Shown: one piece after another, positions 33,528 through 42,404 of the stretch
How positions within the stretch are numbered: position 1 is the stretch's first letter
Layout: the number at the start of each line of letters is the position of its first letter
DNA from: Streptomyces turgidiscabies Car8
Lineage (GTDB): Bacteria; Actinomycetota; Actinomycetes; Streptomycetales; Streptomycetaceae
Direction: 5' to 3'
Length of the DNA: 58,389 bases
NCBI RefSeq assembly: GCF_000331005.1
Contig: NZ_AEJB01000223.1
Location: 1-58,389, forward strand
Notes under the pieces: generated by a model
Told to the model about the DNA's origin: nothing
Seen by the model: only the letters and a program-made list of their open reading frames with translations
Databases searched by the model: none
Translations under genes and position numbers: made by a program

Positions 33528-34397
33528 GTGAGGCTCGGATTCATCGGGGCGGGCCGGATGGGCCGCCCGATCGTCGACCGCCTGCGGGCCGCCGGCCACG
33601 AGGTCACCGTTCTCGTACGCCGCCCGGAGTCCCGTCCGTCCACCGAGGCCGACGGCCTCACCTGCGCCGGAACGGTCGCGGAGACCGTCCGGGGCGCCGA
33701 GGCCGTGTTCGTCGCCGTCCTGACGGACGAGCAGGTGCGGTCGGTGTGCCTGGGCCCGGACGGCGCCCTCACGGCGATGCGCCCCGGGGCGACCCTCGTC
33801 CAGCACACCACCTCCGACCCGGCGACCGCCCGACTCCTCACGGAGGGCGCGGTCGAGCGCGGGATCAGGGTGCTCGACGCGGCGCTCTCGGGCAGCCCGC
33901 AGGACATCACCGAAGGGCGACTGACGCTGTGGGTGGGCGGGGACGAGACGGTTCTGGCGGACGTACGACCGCTGCTGGCGACGTACGCCTCACCAATCCT
34001 GCGGGTCGGGGCGGAAGCCGGGGACGGGCAGCGTGTGAAGCTCGTGAACAACGCGCTGTTCGTCGCCCAGGTCGGGCTCGCGATCGACGCCGTACGGCTG
34101 GCGGGCTCGCTCGGGATCGACGAACGGACCCTCCTGGGCGCGTTGCCGCACGGCAGCGGGGCGAGCCGCGCCCTGGCCGTCGTGGCCGGCGGGGGTTCGG
34201 TCGACGCGGTCGCGGAACGGCTGGCGACGCTCATGCGCAAGGACGTCACCGTGGTGCACGAGGTCGCGCGGAACGCGGGAGCCGACCTCGGGATCATCGG
34301 GACGGTGCTGGCTTCGGAGGCGGTGGCGGAGAAGGTGCTGGGGGCTGCGCGGACACCGGACGACCAGGGCACGGGGACTCGGAGGGCGGCATCGTGA
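33528..34397 (+). CDS. 3-hydroxyisobutyrate dehydrogenase-like oxidoreductase (first copy)
   Basis: 289 residues. The Rossmann start is LGFIGAGRMGRPIVDRLRAA. The substrate-site motif is LDAALSGSPQDITEGRLTLW and the catalytic lysine lies in RVKLVNNALFVAQVGLAIDA. Family members reduce or oxidise 3-hydroxyacids or imines with NAD(P). Pro-to-Leu in the usual D-A-P-V-S-G motif (here DAALSG) hints at a different substrate. GTG start. Its stop overlaps the start of the next gene, which is of the same family. Confidence 0.88.
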   Translation: MRLGFIGAGRMGRPIVDRLRAAGHEVTVLVRRPESRPSTEADGLTCAGTVAETVRGAEAVFVAVLTDEQVRSVCLGPDGALTAMRPGATLVQHTTSDPATARLLTEGAVERGIRVLDAALSGSPQDITEGRLTLWVGGDETVLADVRPLLATYASPILRVGAEAGDGQRVKLVNNALFVAQVGLAIDAVRLAGSLGIDERTLLGALPHGSGASRALAVVAGGGSVDAVAERLATLMRKDVTVVHEVARNAGADLGIIGTVLASEAVAEKVLGAARTPDDQGTGTRRAAS

Positions 34398-35215
34398 AGG
34401 TCGGTTTCATCGGGCTCGGCAACATGGGGCTGCCGATGGCACAGCGCATCCGGGCCGAGGGTCACGACCTCACCCTGTACGCCCGACGACCGGATTCCCT
34501 CGAACCCTTCGCGGGCGCGGAGGGCGTGACGTTCGCGGCGACCCCTGCCGAACTGGGCGCGGGGGTCGACGCGGTCGGCATCTGCGTCTTCGACGCGGCG
34601 GGCGTGGAGGAGGTCCTGTTCGGGCCGGACGGGCTGGCCGGCGCCCTCGGGGCAGGGAGCGTGGTGCTCGTCCACAGCACGCTGTCCCCCGCGCAGATAC
34701 GGGGGATAGCCGAGCGTGCGACACCGTACGGCCTCCGCGTCCTCGACGCACCGGTGAGCGGGGGCCAAGGCCGGGCTCTCGCAGGCGAGTTGACGATCAT
34801 GGTGGGCGGGGAGGCGGAGGCGCTGGCCGAGGTTGCCGAGCTGCTGGCCGCGCTCTCAGGACAGGTTGTGCACCTGGGCGGGGTCGGGGCCGGGTCGTAC
34901 GCGAAGCTCGTCAACAACACCCTGTTCGCCGCTCAGATCGCCCTCGCCGACGACGCGATGCGGGCCGGTGAGGCGTTGGGCATCGACCCGGCGGGCCTCG
35001 CCGCCATCCTGACGACGAGCAGTTCGGCCTGCGTCGCCTCGGGCGTACGGCTGCGGGCCGGTTCCCTGGCCGGGATCGCCGGTACGCCGGCCGACGCGAC
35101 CCTCACCAAGGACGTCACCCTGACGGCGGACCTGCTCGGCGACGCTCCCGGCAGCGAACTGGTGGACGTGGCAAGGCGGTTCGTCACCGGGATGCGTGCG
35201 AGCGACCGGCCCTGA
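34394..35215 (+). CDS. 3-hydroxyisobutyrate dehydrogenase-like oxidoreductase (second copy)
   Basis: 273 residues: VGFIGLGNMGLPMAQRIRAE, LDAPVSGGQGRALAGELTIM with the canonical substrate motif, and SYAKLVNNTLFAAQIALADD with the catalytic lysine. The GTG start at 34394 overlaps the upstream stop (GTGA), so the two paralogues are translationally coupled and may form a heteromeric enzyme or act on successive substrates. A longer frame from 33746 is an artefact of reading through the first copy. Confidence 0.9.
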   Translation: MKVGFIGLGNMGLPMAQRIRAEGHDLTLYARRPDSLEPFAGAEGVTFAATPAELGAGVDAVGICVFDAAGVEEVLFGPDGLAGALGAGSVVLVHSTLSPAQIRGIAERATPYGLRVLDAPVSGGQGRALAGELTIMVGGEAEALAEVAELLAALSGQVVHLGGVGAGSYAKLVNNTLFAAQIALADDAMRAGEALGIDPAGLAAILTTSSSACVASGVRLRAGSLAGIAGTPADATLTKDVTLTADLLGDAPGSELVDVARRFVTGMRASDRP

Positions 35216-35274
35216 TCACACCCTGAGCACACAGCCCGCCGGGCAGCCGGTCACGTGGCCCACCGGTCACCCGG

Positions 35275-36213
35275 TCACTTGGACTCCACCCGGCCGACCG
35301 GGTCGGTGTCGGCCGTCAGCTCGTCTCGCGCCGTCCGCCAGGCGGGGTCGCCGGGGTAGAGCTCGCTGCGGAGGTACGCCCAGGTGAGCCGCCGGAGTGC
35401 GGACACCCGCGCCGGGTTCTCGTCCGTGGTCTCGGCTACGTCGTACCCGGAGATGCCGCCGAGACCGTGCTCCGCGTCGACGAGGGTGAGCAGGGACTTG
35501 GGGCCGGGGGCGAGGGTGTACGGATCGGTGTGCCAGTCCGGGCCCATGACGGTCAGGTGGGCGGAGGCGTCCTTCTCACCGGCGACCACGAGCGCGGGTG
35601 TCGTCATACGGGAGAAGTCGGTGGTCGAGAAGAAGGGCCAGTTCTCCCTGACGTGCGGGGTGAGGGCATCGCCTCCCCGGCCGGGCGCGGCGAGCAGTAC
35701 GCCCGCCCTGATCCGGGGCTCGGTGAGGTCCGCTTCCTCCCCGTCCTGCGGGTCGGTGAGCCTGGCGCCGAGCAACAGGCTCGCGGTGTGGCCGCCCATC
35801 GAGTGCCCGGCGACAGCGACCCTGTCCCGGTCCAGCCGCCCGGGGAGTTGGGGAACGGCGGCCTCGATCTCGTCGAGCCGATCGAGGACGCGCGACATGT
35901 CCTCGGCGCGCGATCGCCAGTAGAGGGGTGCGCCGGGGGTGTCGGCGGGCAGGTTCAGCGTCGTCGAGCTGAGATGGGTGGGCTGGATCACGACGAAGCC
36001 GTGTGCCGCCCAGTAGTTGACGAGCGGGGCGTAGCCGTTGAGGGAGGAGAGGTTGTTCGAGTAGCCCTGGCCGTGCGAGAGGAGGACGACCGGCAGGTCA
36101 CCGTTCCCGGTGACGGACACAGCGGGTGCGGAGACACGTAACCGCAGGTCCACGGCCCGGTCAGGGGTCGGCAGCACTATCGGGGCGATCGAGAGGACAG
36201 GGGTTCCCGTCAT
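35275..36213 (-). CDS. Alpha/beta hydrolase (dienelactone/PAF-acetylhydrolase-like)
   Basis: 312 residues. The oxyanion region is VVLLSHGQGYSNNLSSLNGY, the nucleophile elbow VAVAGHSMGGHTASLLLG, the acid near VVAGEKDASAHL and the histidine in LVDAEHGLGGIS. No signal peptide, so a cytosolic esterase or lipase of unknown substrate. The ATG at 36213 has AGGGAAG upstream. It is divergent from a TetR gene, and a strong paired operator between them indicates TetR repression. Confidence 0.88.
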   Translation of the reverse strand: MTGTPVLSIAPIVLPTPDRAVDLRLRVSAPAVSVTGNGDLPVVLLSHGQGYSNNLSSLNGYAPLVNYWAAHGFVVIQPTHLSSTTLNLPADTPGAPLYWRSRAEDMSRVLDRLDEIEAAVPQLPGRLDRDRVAVAGHSMGGHTASLLLGARLTDPQDGEEADLTEPRIRAGVLLAAPGRGGDALTPHVRENWPFFSTTDFSRMTTPALVVAGEKDASAHLTVMGPDWHTDPYTLAPGPKSLLTLVDAEHGLGGISGYDVAETTDENPARVSALRRLTWAYLRSELYPGDPAWRTARDELTADTDPVGRVESK

Positions 36214-36242
36214 GACGCGCACTTCCCTTACACTGAGGGCCT

Positions 36243-36287
36243 AAGCGGAACGTTGCTCCGTTTACGATACGGAGCACTGTTCCGCTT
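36243..36287. promoter_or_regulatory. Double TetR operator in the divergent promoter region
   Basis: A 45-base dyad: AAGCGGAAC-gt-TGCTCCGT is mirrored by ACGGAGCA-ct-GTTCCGCTT about position 36265. Each half is itself a CGGAnC-type TetR site (36245-36260 and 36270-36285), so two dimers could bind and block both the hydrolase and the regulator. Confidence 0.8.
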
Positions 36288-36361
36288 TGTCAAAGGTGGA
36301 AAAGACATAGACGGTGAAGGCGTGGACGGCGCAGAAGGCGGAGAAGGCGGAGGAAGACAGC

Positions 36362-36952
36362 GTGGCGAACTCTGCAGGCAGGCCGGGGGAGTTGCCGACC
36401 CGAGGCAAACGGGCCGACGCGCAGCGCAACCAGCAGACGCTCCTCACCGCGGCCGCCGCGGTGTTCGTCACGTCCGGCGTCGACGCGCCGATCCGTGAGA
36501 TCGCGGCCAGGGCGGGCGTCGGGATGGGGACGATCTACCGGCACTTCCCGACGCGGGCGGACCTGGTCGTCGCCGTCTACCGGCACCAGGTCGAGGCCTG
36601 CGCCGAGGCCGGCCCGAGCCTGCTGGCGGGCGCCGGCTCACCGCTCGTGGCACTCCGTCAGTGGGTCGACCTGTTCGTCGACTTCCTGGTCACCAAGCAC
36701 GGCCTCGCCAACGCGATGCAGTCGGACACCAGTGGCTTCGACGCCCTGCACGCCTACTTCCTCGACCGCCTGGTCCCCGTCTGCGCCCGGTTGCTGGACG
36801 CGGCGGTCGACGCCGACGAGATCAGGCCCGGCACCCAGGCCTACGAGCTGATGCGCGGCATCGGCAACCTCTGCATCGGGCACGACAGCGACGGGCGCTA
36901 CGACCCGCGGCGCCTGGTCGAACTGCTCCTGCGGGGGTTGGCGAGGGACTGA
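36362..36952 (+). CDS. TetR-family repressor
   Basis: 196 residues. HTH: TLLTAAAAVFVTSGVDAPIR, EIAARAGVGMGTIYRHFPTR. The C-terminal ligand domain is 130 residues (VALRQWVDLFVDFLVTKHGL onward). The GTG at 36362 with GGAGGAAG five bases upstream is preferred to an ATG-type start at 36314. Divergent from the hydrolase that it most likely controls. Confidence 0.92.
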   Translation: MANSAGRPGELPTRGKRADAQRNQQTLLTAAAAVFVTSGVDAPIREIAARAGVGMGTIYRHFPTRADLVVAVYRHQVEACAEAGPSLLAGAGSPLVALRQWVDLFVDFLVTKHGLANAMQSDTSGFDALHAYFLDRLVPVCARLLDAAVDADEIRPGTQAYELMRGIGNLCIGHDSDGRYDPRRLVELLLRGLARD

Positions 36953-37063
36953 CGACGCCGGGCGGGTGCCTGGAACCGTTTGCCGCTCGACGCTCAGCTT
37001 CGTGGTGCTGGACGCCCGGTGCCGGTGGCTGCTGGGAGCGTCGCTCCGGGCATCAGCGCGGCA

Positions 37064-37630
37064 TCAGCGTGAACTGCTGGGCAGCAGGCCCGCCTTGGCG
37101 CAGACCACGCTGTCCCCCTTGGTGCTCCAGCGGCTCTCCGGGGTCCCCAGGGAGGCCGTGATCGTCACCGACACCACGCCCAGGTCCGGGGCCTCGGCCT
37201 GGCGGGCTCTGGCGGCCGTACAGACCAGTTGATTGAGGGAGAAGCCGCTCAGTTGTTTGAGGGTCTTCTCGAACTGCGGCCTGGTGTCGAAGTCCAGTTC
37301 GATCCACACGCCGGCGCCTTCGCTCCGGACTCTCGGATCCTTCGTCAGCTTCGGAAGTCCGCTGGTCAGGCCCGCGCGCCGTTCTGCTTCGTCCGGACCG
37401 TCGAACAGGGTGTTCACGGCCGCCTCGACGCCCGCCGGCTGAGGGATGTCACGCGGGACCGCGAACAGACCGCCATGGTCCTGGAAGAGGTAGAGCGTCA
37501 CGGTCGACCGGATACCCGTGCCGGGCTCCCCCGACTCCACCACACCGGTCGTCGGGATGCCGCACGCGGAGAGCAGCAGCGCCGCCGCGGCCAGCAGCGC
37601 GGGCCGGACGACCCCGTGGGCACGCCTCAT
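37064..37630 (-). CDS. GerMN-domain lipoprotein of a two-component operon
   Basis: 188 residues. Lipobox LLLSACGIPTTGV. The mature part is a GerMN/sporulation-type domain (VTLYLFQDHGGLFAVPRDIP, QPAGVEAAVNTLFDGPDEAE, LNQLVCTAARARQAEAPDLG). GerMN lipoproteins attached to two-component systems probably tune kinase sensing at the outer membrane face, as CseA does for CseC. The ATG overlaps the kinase stop (ATGA); longer upstream frames are kinase shadow. Confidence 0.85.
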   Translation of the reverse strand: MRRAHGVVRPALLAAAALLLSACGIPTTGVVESGEPGTGIRSTVTLYLFQDHGGLFAVPRDIPQPAGVEAAVNTLFDGPDEAERRAGLTSGLPKLTKDPRVRSEGAGVWIELDFDTRPQFEKTLKQLSGFSLNQLVCTAARARQAEAPDLGVVSVTITASLGTPESRWSTKGDSVVCAKAGLLPSSSR

Positions 37631-39123
37631 GGGTGGCTCTCCTCCTGTGCTGCTTCGTGGGTCGACTCGTCGGGCCACAGCGGGAGTTCCACGGTGAACA
37701 CGGCGCCGCCGTGCGGACCGTTCGCCGCGGTGATCGTGCCGCCGTGCAGATGGACGTTCTCCGCGGTGATGGCGAGCCCGAGGCCGCTGCCCTCGGTTCT
37801 GGTGCGGGCGGAGTCCGACTTGTAGAAGCGGTCGAAGACGTGCGGCAGAACGCTGTCGGGGATGCCCGGTCCGCTGTCCCGCACCTCGATGACCGCCCGC
37901 CGTCCCGTGTCCTGGTCCTCCCACGCGAACAGGTGCAACCGCACGGGGCGCGCTCCGTGGCGCAGGGCGTTGCCGACCAGGTTGGCGACGACCACGTCCA
38001 GGCGGCGCGGGTCGAGACGCCCGCGGATCGCGCCGGGCTCGGGGAGCTGTGTCTCCACCGTCTCCAGCCAGGCCCGGGAGGCGAGGGTACGGCGGACGGA
38101 GTCGGCGAGGTCGATCTCGTCGAGGTGCAGTGCCGCAGCGCCCGCATCGAAGCGGGAGATCTCCATCAGGTCCTCCACCAGACGGGCCAGCTTGACGGTC
38201 TCCTCGCTGATGAGCCGTACGGCGGTCGCGGTGTCCGGGTCGAGCTTGGCCGCGTCCTCGTCGAGGATGTCGGTGACCGCCGACATGGCGGCCAGCGGGG
38301 TGCGCAGCTCGTGCGACACGTCGGCGGCGAAGCGCCGGGCGCGGGCCTCCATCCGGCGCAGTTCGGCCACCGACTCCTCCAGCGCGGCGGCTGTCTCGTT
38401 GAACGTGTGGGAGAGGTCGGCTAGTTCGTCGGAGCCGTTGACGGCGAGCCGGGTGTCCAGGTGGCCCTCGGCGATGCTGCGGGTGGCCCGGCGCAGCTCC
38501 CGTACCGGCCGCAGCACGCCGCGGGCGGCGAGCAGCGCGAGCAGGACGGCCAGAACCAGCGCGAGAACCGTGGCCCGCTCGACGGCGGGGACCAGGGCCT
38601 GGACGTAGGCCTGTTCTGTGGTCTGTGGCACCGTCAGGAAAACGCCGAGGCCGGACAGGTCGGACGTGGGCTTGGCCGCGGTGCCGTAGGTGACCGGCAG
38701 GCCGACGACGAGTGCGGGGCTGCCGCGTGTCGTCACCCGCTGGAAGACGGTGCTCCTGTCGGCGGCAACGGCCTTGCGCAGGGCGGGTGTCAGCTCGTCG
38801 AAGCTGTCTCCGGGTGCGGAGGTGGCGCTCAGGCCGCCGTAGGTGGCCAGCACCCGCCAGTTCTTCGACGGTTCGGAGCGCGCCAACCTGGCCGCGAACG
38901 TGTCCAGTCGGCCCTGGTCCGGCGGGAAGTCGAGGTCGGCGGCGAGGGTGTTGACGTGGTCGCGGAACTGGGCGATCACACTGTCCTGGCTCTGTTGGAG
39001 CACCCCGGTGCGCGCCTCCCGGAAGGTGAGGGCGCCGGTGGTCAGGGTGGCGACACCGGCGACCAGCAGGAACGCCACCAGCAGTCGGCCGCGCAGGCCG
39101 CGCAGCGGCGGTGGGGCCTTCAC
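37627..39123 (-). CDS. Sensor histidine kinase, AfsQ2/CseC-like
   Basis: 498 residues. Two membrane helices (about 13-34 and 181-201) flank a 145-residue extracellular sensor. A HAMP domain follows, then the phosphoacceptor box ADVSHELRTPLAAMSAVTDI (His271), N box NLVGNALRHGARP, and G boxes DSGPGIPDSVLP and GSGLGLAITAENV. GTG start overlapping the regulator stop by four bases; its own stop overlaps the lipoprotein ATG. All catalytic residues are present. Confidence 0.93.
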   Translation of the reverse strand: MKAPPPLRGLRGRLLVAFLLVAGVATLTTGALTFREARTGVLQQSQDSVIAQFRDHVNTLAADLDFPPDQGRLDTFAARLARSEPSKNWRVLATYGGLSATSAPGDSFDELTPALRKAVAADRSTVFQRVTTRGSPALVVGLPVTYGTAAKPTSDLSGLGVFLTVPQTTEQAYVQALVPAVERATVLALVLAVLLALLAARGVLRPVRELRRATRSIAEGHLDTRLAVNGSDELADLSHTFNETAAALEESVAELRRMEARARRFAADVSHELRTPLAAMSAVTDILDEDAAKLDPDTATAVRLISEETVKLARLVEDLMEISRFDAGAAALHLDEIDLADSVRRTLASRAWLETVETQLPEPGAIRGRLDPRRLDVVVANLVGNALRHGARPVRLHLFAWEDQDTGRRAVIEVRDSGPGIPDSVLPHVFDRFYKSDSARTRTEGSGLGLAITAENVHLHGGTITAANGPHGGAVFTVELPLWPDESTHEAAQEESHP

Positions 39124-39812
39124 CGGGACATGAACCGGTAGCCGAAGCCGCGCACGGTCTGTATGTAGCGCGGCTGCCCCGGGGGCTCGCCCATCTTGGT
39201 GCGCAGCCGCTTGACGCAGGCGTCCACCAGCCGTGAGTCGCCGTGGTAGCTGTGTTCCCAGACGGCTTCCAGGAGCTGTTGCCTGCTGAACACCTGACCT
39301 GGTGAGGCGGAGAGGGTCAGCAGGAGCCGCAGTTCGGAGGGTGCGAGGGCGACCGGTGAGCCCTCGCGTGTGACGGTCAACGCGGCCCGATCGATGGCCA
39401 GTTCACCGTGGGTCTCGATCTTCGGTACCGTTCCGTCGGCGAGTGCGCCGCCGACCCGGCGCAGGACTGCACGGATACGGGCTTCGAGCACCCGGGCCTG
39501 GACCGGCTTGACGACGTAGTCGTCGGCTCCCGCTTCGAGTCCGACCACGATGTCCACGTCGTCGCCGCGGGCGGTCGCCATGATGATCGGAACCTGGTCG
39601 TCGGCTCCGCGAATGCGGCGGCACACGTCGAGCCCGGACATACCGGGCAGCATCAGGTCGAGGACCACGACATCCGGCCGGAACCACCGCAGCTGTTCCA
39701 GCCCGTCCTCGCCCGTCCCGGCGGCGGCGACGTCGTGTCCCTGACGGCGCAGGGCGAGCTGGACACCCTCACGGACAGCGCGGTCGTCTTCGATGAGCAG
39801 GACACGTGGCAT
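39120..39812 (-). CDS. OmpR-family response regulator, AfsQ1-like
   Basis: 230 residues. Receiver with acidic pocket VLLIEDDRAV, phosphoacceptor Asp52 in VVVLDLMLPGMSG and Lys in DDYVVKPVQARVLEARIRA, a stretch very close to AfsQ1 as I remember it. The C-terminal winged helix ends RYIQTVRGFGYRFMSR. First gene of the regulator-kinase-lipoprotein operon. Candidate binding sites lie in the divergent promoter region. Confidence 0.93.
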   Translation of the reverse strand: MPRVLLIEDDRAVREGVQLALRRQGHDVAAAGTGEDGLEQLRWFRPDVVVLDLMLPGMSGLDVCRRIRGADDQVPIIMATARGDDVDIVVGLEAGADDYVVKPVQARVLEARIRAVLRRVGGALADGTVPKIETHGELAIDRAALTVTREGSPVALAPSELRLLLTLSASPGQVFSRQQLLEAVWEHSYHGDSRLVDACVKRLRTKMGEPPGQPRYIQTVRGFGYRFMSR

Positions 39813-39851
39813 GTGCTCAGTATCCGTATGACACCAGGCCAGGCCAGGGCT

Positions 39852-39906
39852 GTTACGGGACGATCACATACTCGCCCCCCGCGGCCGGCTGTTGCCGTTC
39901 GGTCAC
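39852..39906. promoter_or_regulatory. Two candidate AfsQ1-type sites in the divergent intergenic region
   Basis: GTTAC-N6-ATCAC at 39852-39867 and GTTGC-N6-GTCAC at 39891-39906 each match the repeated GTnAC-N6-GTnAC element reported for AfsQ1 at nine of ten defined positions, as I recall that motif. They lie between the regulator operon and the divergent lipoprotein/ABC operon, 39 bases apart centre to centre. Confidence 0.4.
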
Positions 39907-39951
39907 ACTCCGGGCCGGTTCCCATCACACCGCGGGGCCAGCCTCTCCACC

Positions 39952-40929
39952 ATGACCGCACACACCAGCATGCCGAAGAGGCTCCGCGTTTCCGTGGCCA
40001 CCGTCCTGGCGATCGGCCTGTTGCCGATCCTGGCCGCCTGCGGCGGTTCGGACGGCAAGTCCGACACGGGCTCCACCTCCGCGAACGGAGCGAGCGGCGC
40101 GAACGCGGCGAACGACAGTACGACGAATGCCGACGGGGCGGTGCAGCTCAACGTCCCGGACGACGCGGACGACGACACCAAGAAGCTGTACCTCTCGGAG
40201 AACACCATCGCGGCCTGCATGAAGAAGCAGGGCTTCACCTACACCCCGCACGTGGCGAGCGGGGGCGGCCAAGACGCCGTGGCCGAGCTCGACGCGGAGG
40301 ACTACGCGGCGGGAAAGAAGGCCCGGGAGAAGTACGGGTTCGGCACCTACGCGGCCGCCGTCTACCCCGACGACCCCCAGGCGCCCTTCGGTAACGGGGG
40401 AGGGAGGCTGGGAGGAAAGGTCGTCGGCCCCGTCGACAACGACGAGAAGGGGTTCACCGACGCTCAGAAGAATGCGTACGAGGCGGCGCTGATGGGCTCC
40501 CCGTCCAAGAGCAAGGGCCGTGAGGAACTCGGCGGCTGCGAACTGGCGGGCTCGGTGGCGGCGAACGGGCCGGCCAAGAGCGCCGAGGAGGAGAAGAAGG
40601 CGTGGGATGCCAAGGTGGAGGAGAACCGCGCGAACGGTCTCGCGCTCAACGGTGACACCCAACTGGTGCAGCTGGCACAGGAGTTCGCCACCTGTCTGAA
40701 GGGCCAGGGCCTCCCGGTCAGCACCACCCAGCCGACCGGCATGGCCGACATGGTGCGCCGCGACCAGCAGGTGCCGGAGAACGCCCGCAGCATGACCAAG
40801 GAGGAGGCGCTGCCGCTGCTCACCAAGGAGATCGACATCTCGCTGAAGGACCTGGAGTGCGGCAAGAAGTTCCGCGCCGCGTACTTCCCCAAGGAGAAGG
40901 CCCACCCGTACTGGGGGGAGAACGCGTGA
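39952..40929 (+). CDS. Lipoprotein heading an ABC-exporter operon
   Basis: 325 residues. Signal peptide and lipobox (LLPILAACGGSDG). The mature region is acidic and helical, with cysteine motifs AACMKKQGFTYTPH, ELGGCELAGS, FATCLKGQGLPVS and LECGKKFRAAY, likely two disulphides. It is a paralogue of the lipoprotein at 24676. In this family it commonly heads operons with a peptidoglycan-binding adaptor and a MacB-type transporter, as here. The ATG at 39952 is chosen; MPKRLRV at 39970 is possible. GTGA overlap with the adaptor. Confidence 0.85.
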   Translation: MTAHTSMPKRLRVSVATVLAIGLLPILAACGGSDGKSDTGSTSANGASGANAANDSTTNADGAVQLNVPDDADDDTKKLYLSENTIAACMKKQGFTYTPHVASGGGQDAVAELDAEDYAAGKKAREKYGFGTYAAAVYPDDPQAPFGNGGGRLGGKVVGPVDNDEKGFTDAQKNAYEAALMGSPSKSKGREELGGCELAGSVAANGPAKSAEEEKKAWDAKVEENRANGLALNGDTQLVQLAQEFATCLKGQGLPVSTTQPTGMADMVRRDQQVPENARSMTKEEALPLLTKEIDISLKDLECGKKFRAAYFPKEKAHPYWGENA

Positions 40930-42404
40930 GCCGACTCAACAGCCGTCGGCAACTGGCCGTCCTGGTAGGCGTGGTGGTCCTGATCGGCGCGGGCGGCTGG
41001 GTCGCCGGTACGCAGGTGCGCTCCCCCGCCGACGCCGCCGCCGAGCACAGCGCCCCGAAGGCCGGCCCGGTGACCGTGGCGGTGCGGCGGCAGTCCCTCG
41101 TCGCGACCGTGGTGGCGTCGGGGTCGGTGGAGTTCGCCTCGCCGCGCCCGTTGTCGCTGGCCGGTTCGGTCGGCACCGGGGCGTCCTCGGCCGCGGCCGG
41201 CGAGGGTGCGGAGCAGCGGATCACCAAGGCGCCGGTCGCCGGCAGCGAGGTCAAGGAGGGCGACGTACTGATGACGGTCAACGGCCGTCCGGTGCTCGCG
41301 CTGCGCGGAAAGGTACCGATGTACCGCGCGATGGGCCCGGGTGCCTCCGGCGACGATGTCAAGCAACTTCAGGGCGCGTTGCGGCGGCTCGGGTTCGATC
41401 CCGGGTCGATCAGCGGCAACTACCGGCAGGGCACCGCGTCGGCGGTCACCGCCTGGTACGCGGACAAGGGGTACGAAGCGCAGAAGCCGAGCGCGGAGGA
41501 CCAGCAGCAACTGGGCCAGCTCCAGCAGGCGGTGTCCTCCGCCCAGGAGACGCTCCTCACCACCAACAGCACCACCAGCACCACCAGCGGGACAGGGACT
41601 GGCGTGGAGGGCGGCACCAGCTCACCGAGCCCGCAGTCCAGCACCGACGCACAGATCCACCAGCTGCAGGTCGGCTCCGCGAAGAAGTCGCTGGAGCTGG
41701 CGAACGACGCCCTCGGCACCTTCCAGGCGACCTACGGGACGAAGCTCCCGGCCGGGGAGGTCGTCTTCTTCCCGGAGCTGCCCGTACGGCTGAACAAGGT
41801 GACGGTGAAGACCGGGGACACCGCGACCGGCCCGATCGGCACCGTGACCAGCTCCGACCTGGAGGTGCAGGCGGTCGTCCCCGGCACGGACGCCGAACTG
41901 CTCAGGAAGGGCATGCCCGTCGAGCTGACGACGACGGACGGCAAGAAGGCGAAGGGCACCGTCTCCGCACTCGGCGCCGATGCCGCGCCCTCGACCGGTG
42001 CAGGCACGGGTGAGGATTCGGATACGGATACGAGCGGCGGCGAGGGGTCCGACGGGGCGCCGGAGGAGGGCACCGGCGGCGCCGCCACCGGCACCTCCGC
42101 CGGTGGCGCCTCCTCCCCGGTGCAGCTGCGGATCTCCGTGCCCAGCACCGGCGCACTGGCCGGCGAGGCCGAGACCGCGGTGAAGGTGACCATCAGGATC
42201 GGCGCCTCCGACGGCGAGGTGCTGGTCGTACCGCTCGCCGCGATCCGCACCTCGGCCGACGGAAAGGCCCGGGTACAGGTCGAGCGCGCCGGCAAGGTGA
42301 GCGACGTCCATGTCACCGTCGGGCTCTCCGCGGCCGGACTCGTCGAGGTGAAGCCGACCGGCGGGACCCTGGAACAGGGCGACAAGGTGGTGGTCGGCGA
42401 GTGA
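40926..42404 (+). CDS. Peptidoglycan-binding HlyD-like efflux adaptor
   Basis: 492 residues. An N-terminal membrane anchor (RRQLAVLVGVVVLIGAGGWV) precedes a barrel-sandwich segment (ITKAPVAGSEVKEGDVLMTV), a PG_binding_1 domain (GASGDDVKQLQGALRRLGFD, TASAVTAWYADKGY), a coiled-coil and Ser/Thr-rich hairpin, and HlyD-like beta domains (LPVRLNKVTVKTGDTATGPI to VEVKPTGGTLEQGDKVVVGE). It probably links a MacB-type transporter to the cell wall. Linked by GTGA overlaps on both sides. Confidence 0.88.
   Translation: MSRLNSRRQLAVLVGVVVLIGAGGWVAGTQVRSPADAAAEHSAPKAGPVTVAVRRQSLVATVVASGSVEFASPRPLSLAGSVGTGASSAAAGEGAEQRITKAPVAGSEVKEGDVLMTVNGRPVLALRGKVPMYRAMGPGASGDDVKQLQGALRRLGFDPGSISGNYRQGTASAVTAWYADKGYEAQKPSAEDQQQLGQLQQAVSSAQETLLTTNSTTSTTSGTGTGVEGGTSSPSPQSSTDAQIHQLQVGSAKKSLELANDALGTFQATYGTKLPAGEVVFFPELPVRLNKVTVKTGDTATGPIGTVTSSDLEVQAVVPGTDAELLRKGMPVELTTTDGKKAKGTVSALGADAAPSTGAGTGEDSDTDTSGGEGSDGAPEEGTGGAATGTSAGGASSPVQLRISVPSTGALAGEAETAVKVTIRIGASDGEVLVVPLAAIRTSADGKARVQVERAGKVSDVHVTVGLSAAGLVEVKPTGGTLEQGDKVVVGE

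Noticed and set aside
33746..34393. N-terminal 216-codon extension of the second dehydrogenase
   Set aside because: It overlaps the first dehydrogenase in another frame; the second begins with a canonical Rossmann motif right at the GTG overlapping the previous stop.
29522..34768. A 1748-codon open frame on the minus strand
   Set aside because: It is antisense to the SRPBCC, FG-GAP and dehydrogenase genes, whose domains and ribosome sites are clear. Its composition (Arg/Gly/Val repeats without motifs) is the usual shadow of high-GC codon bias.
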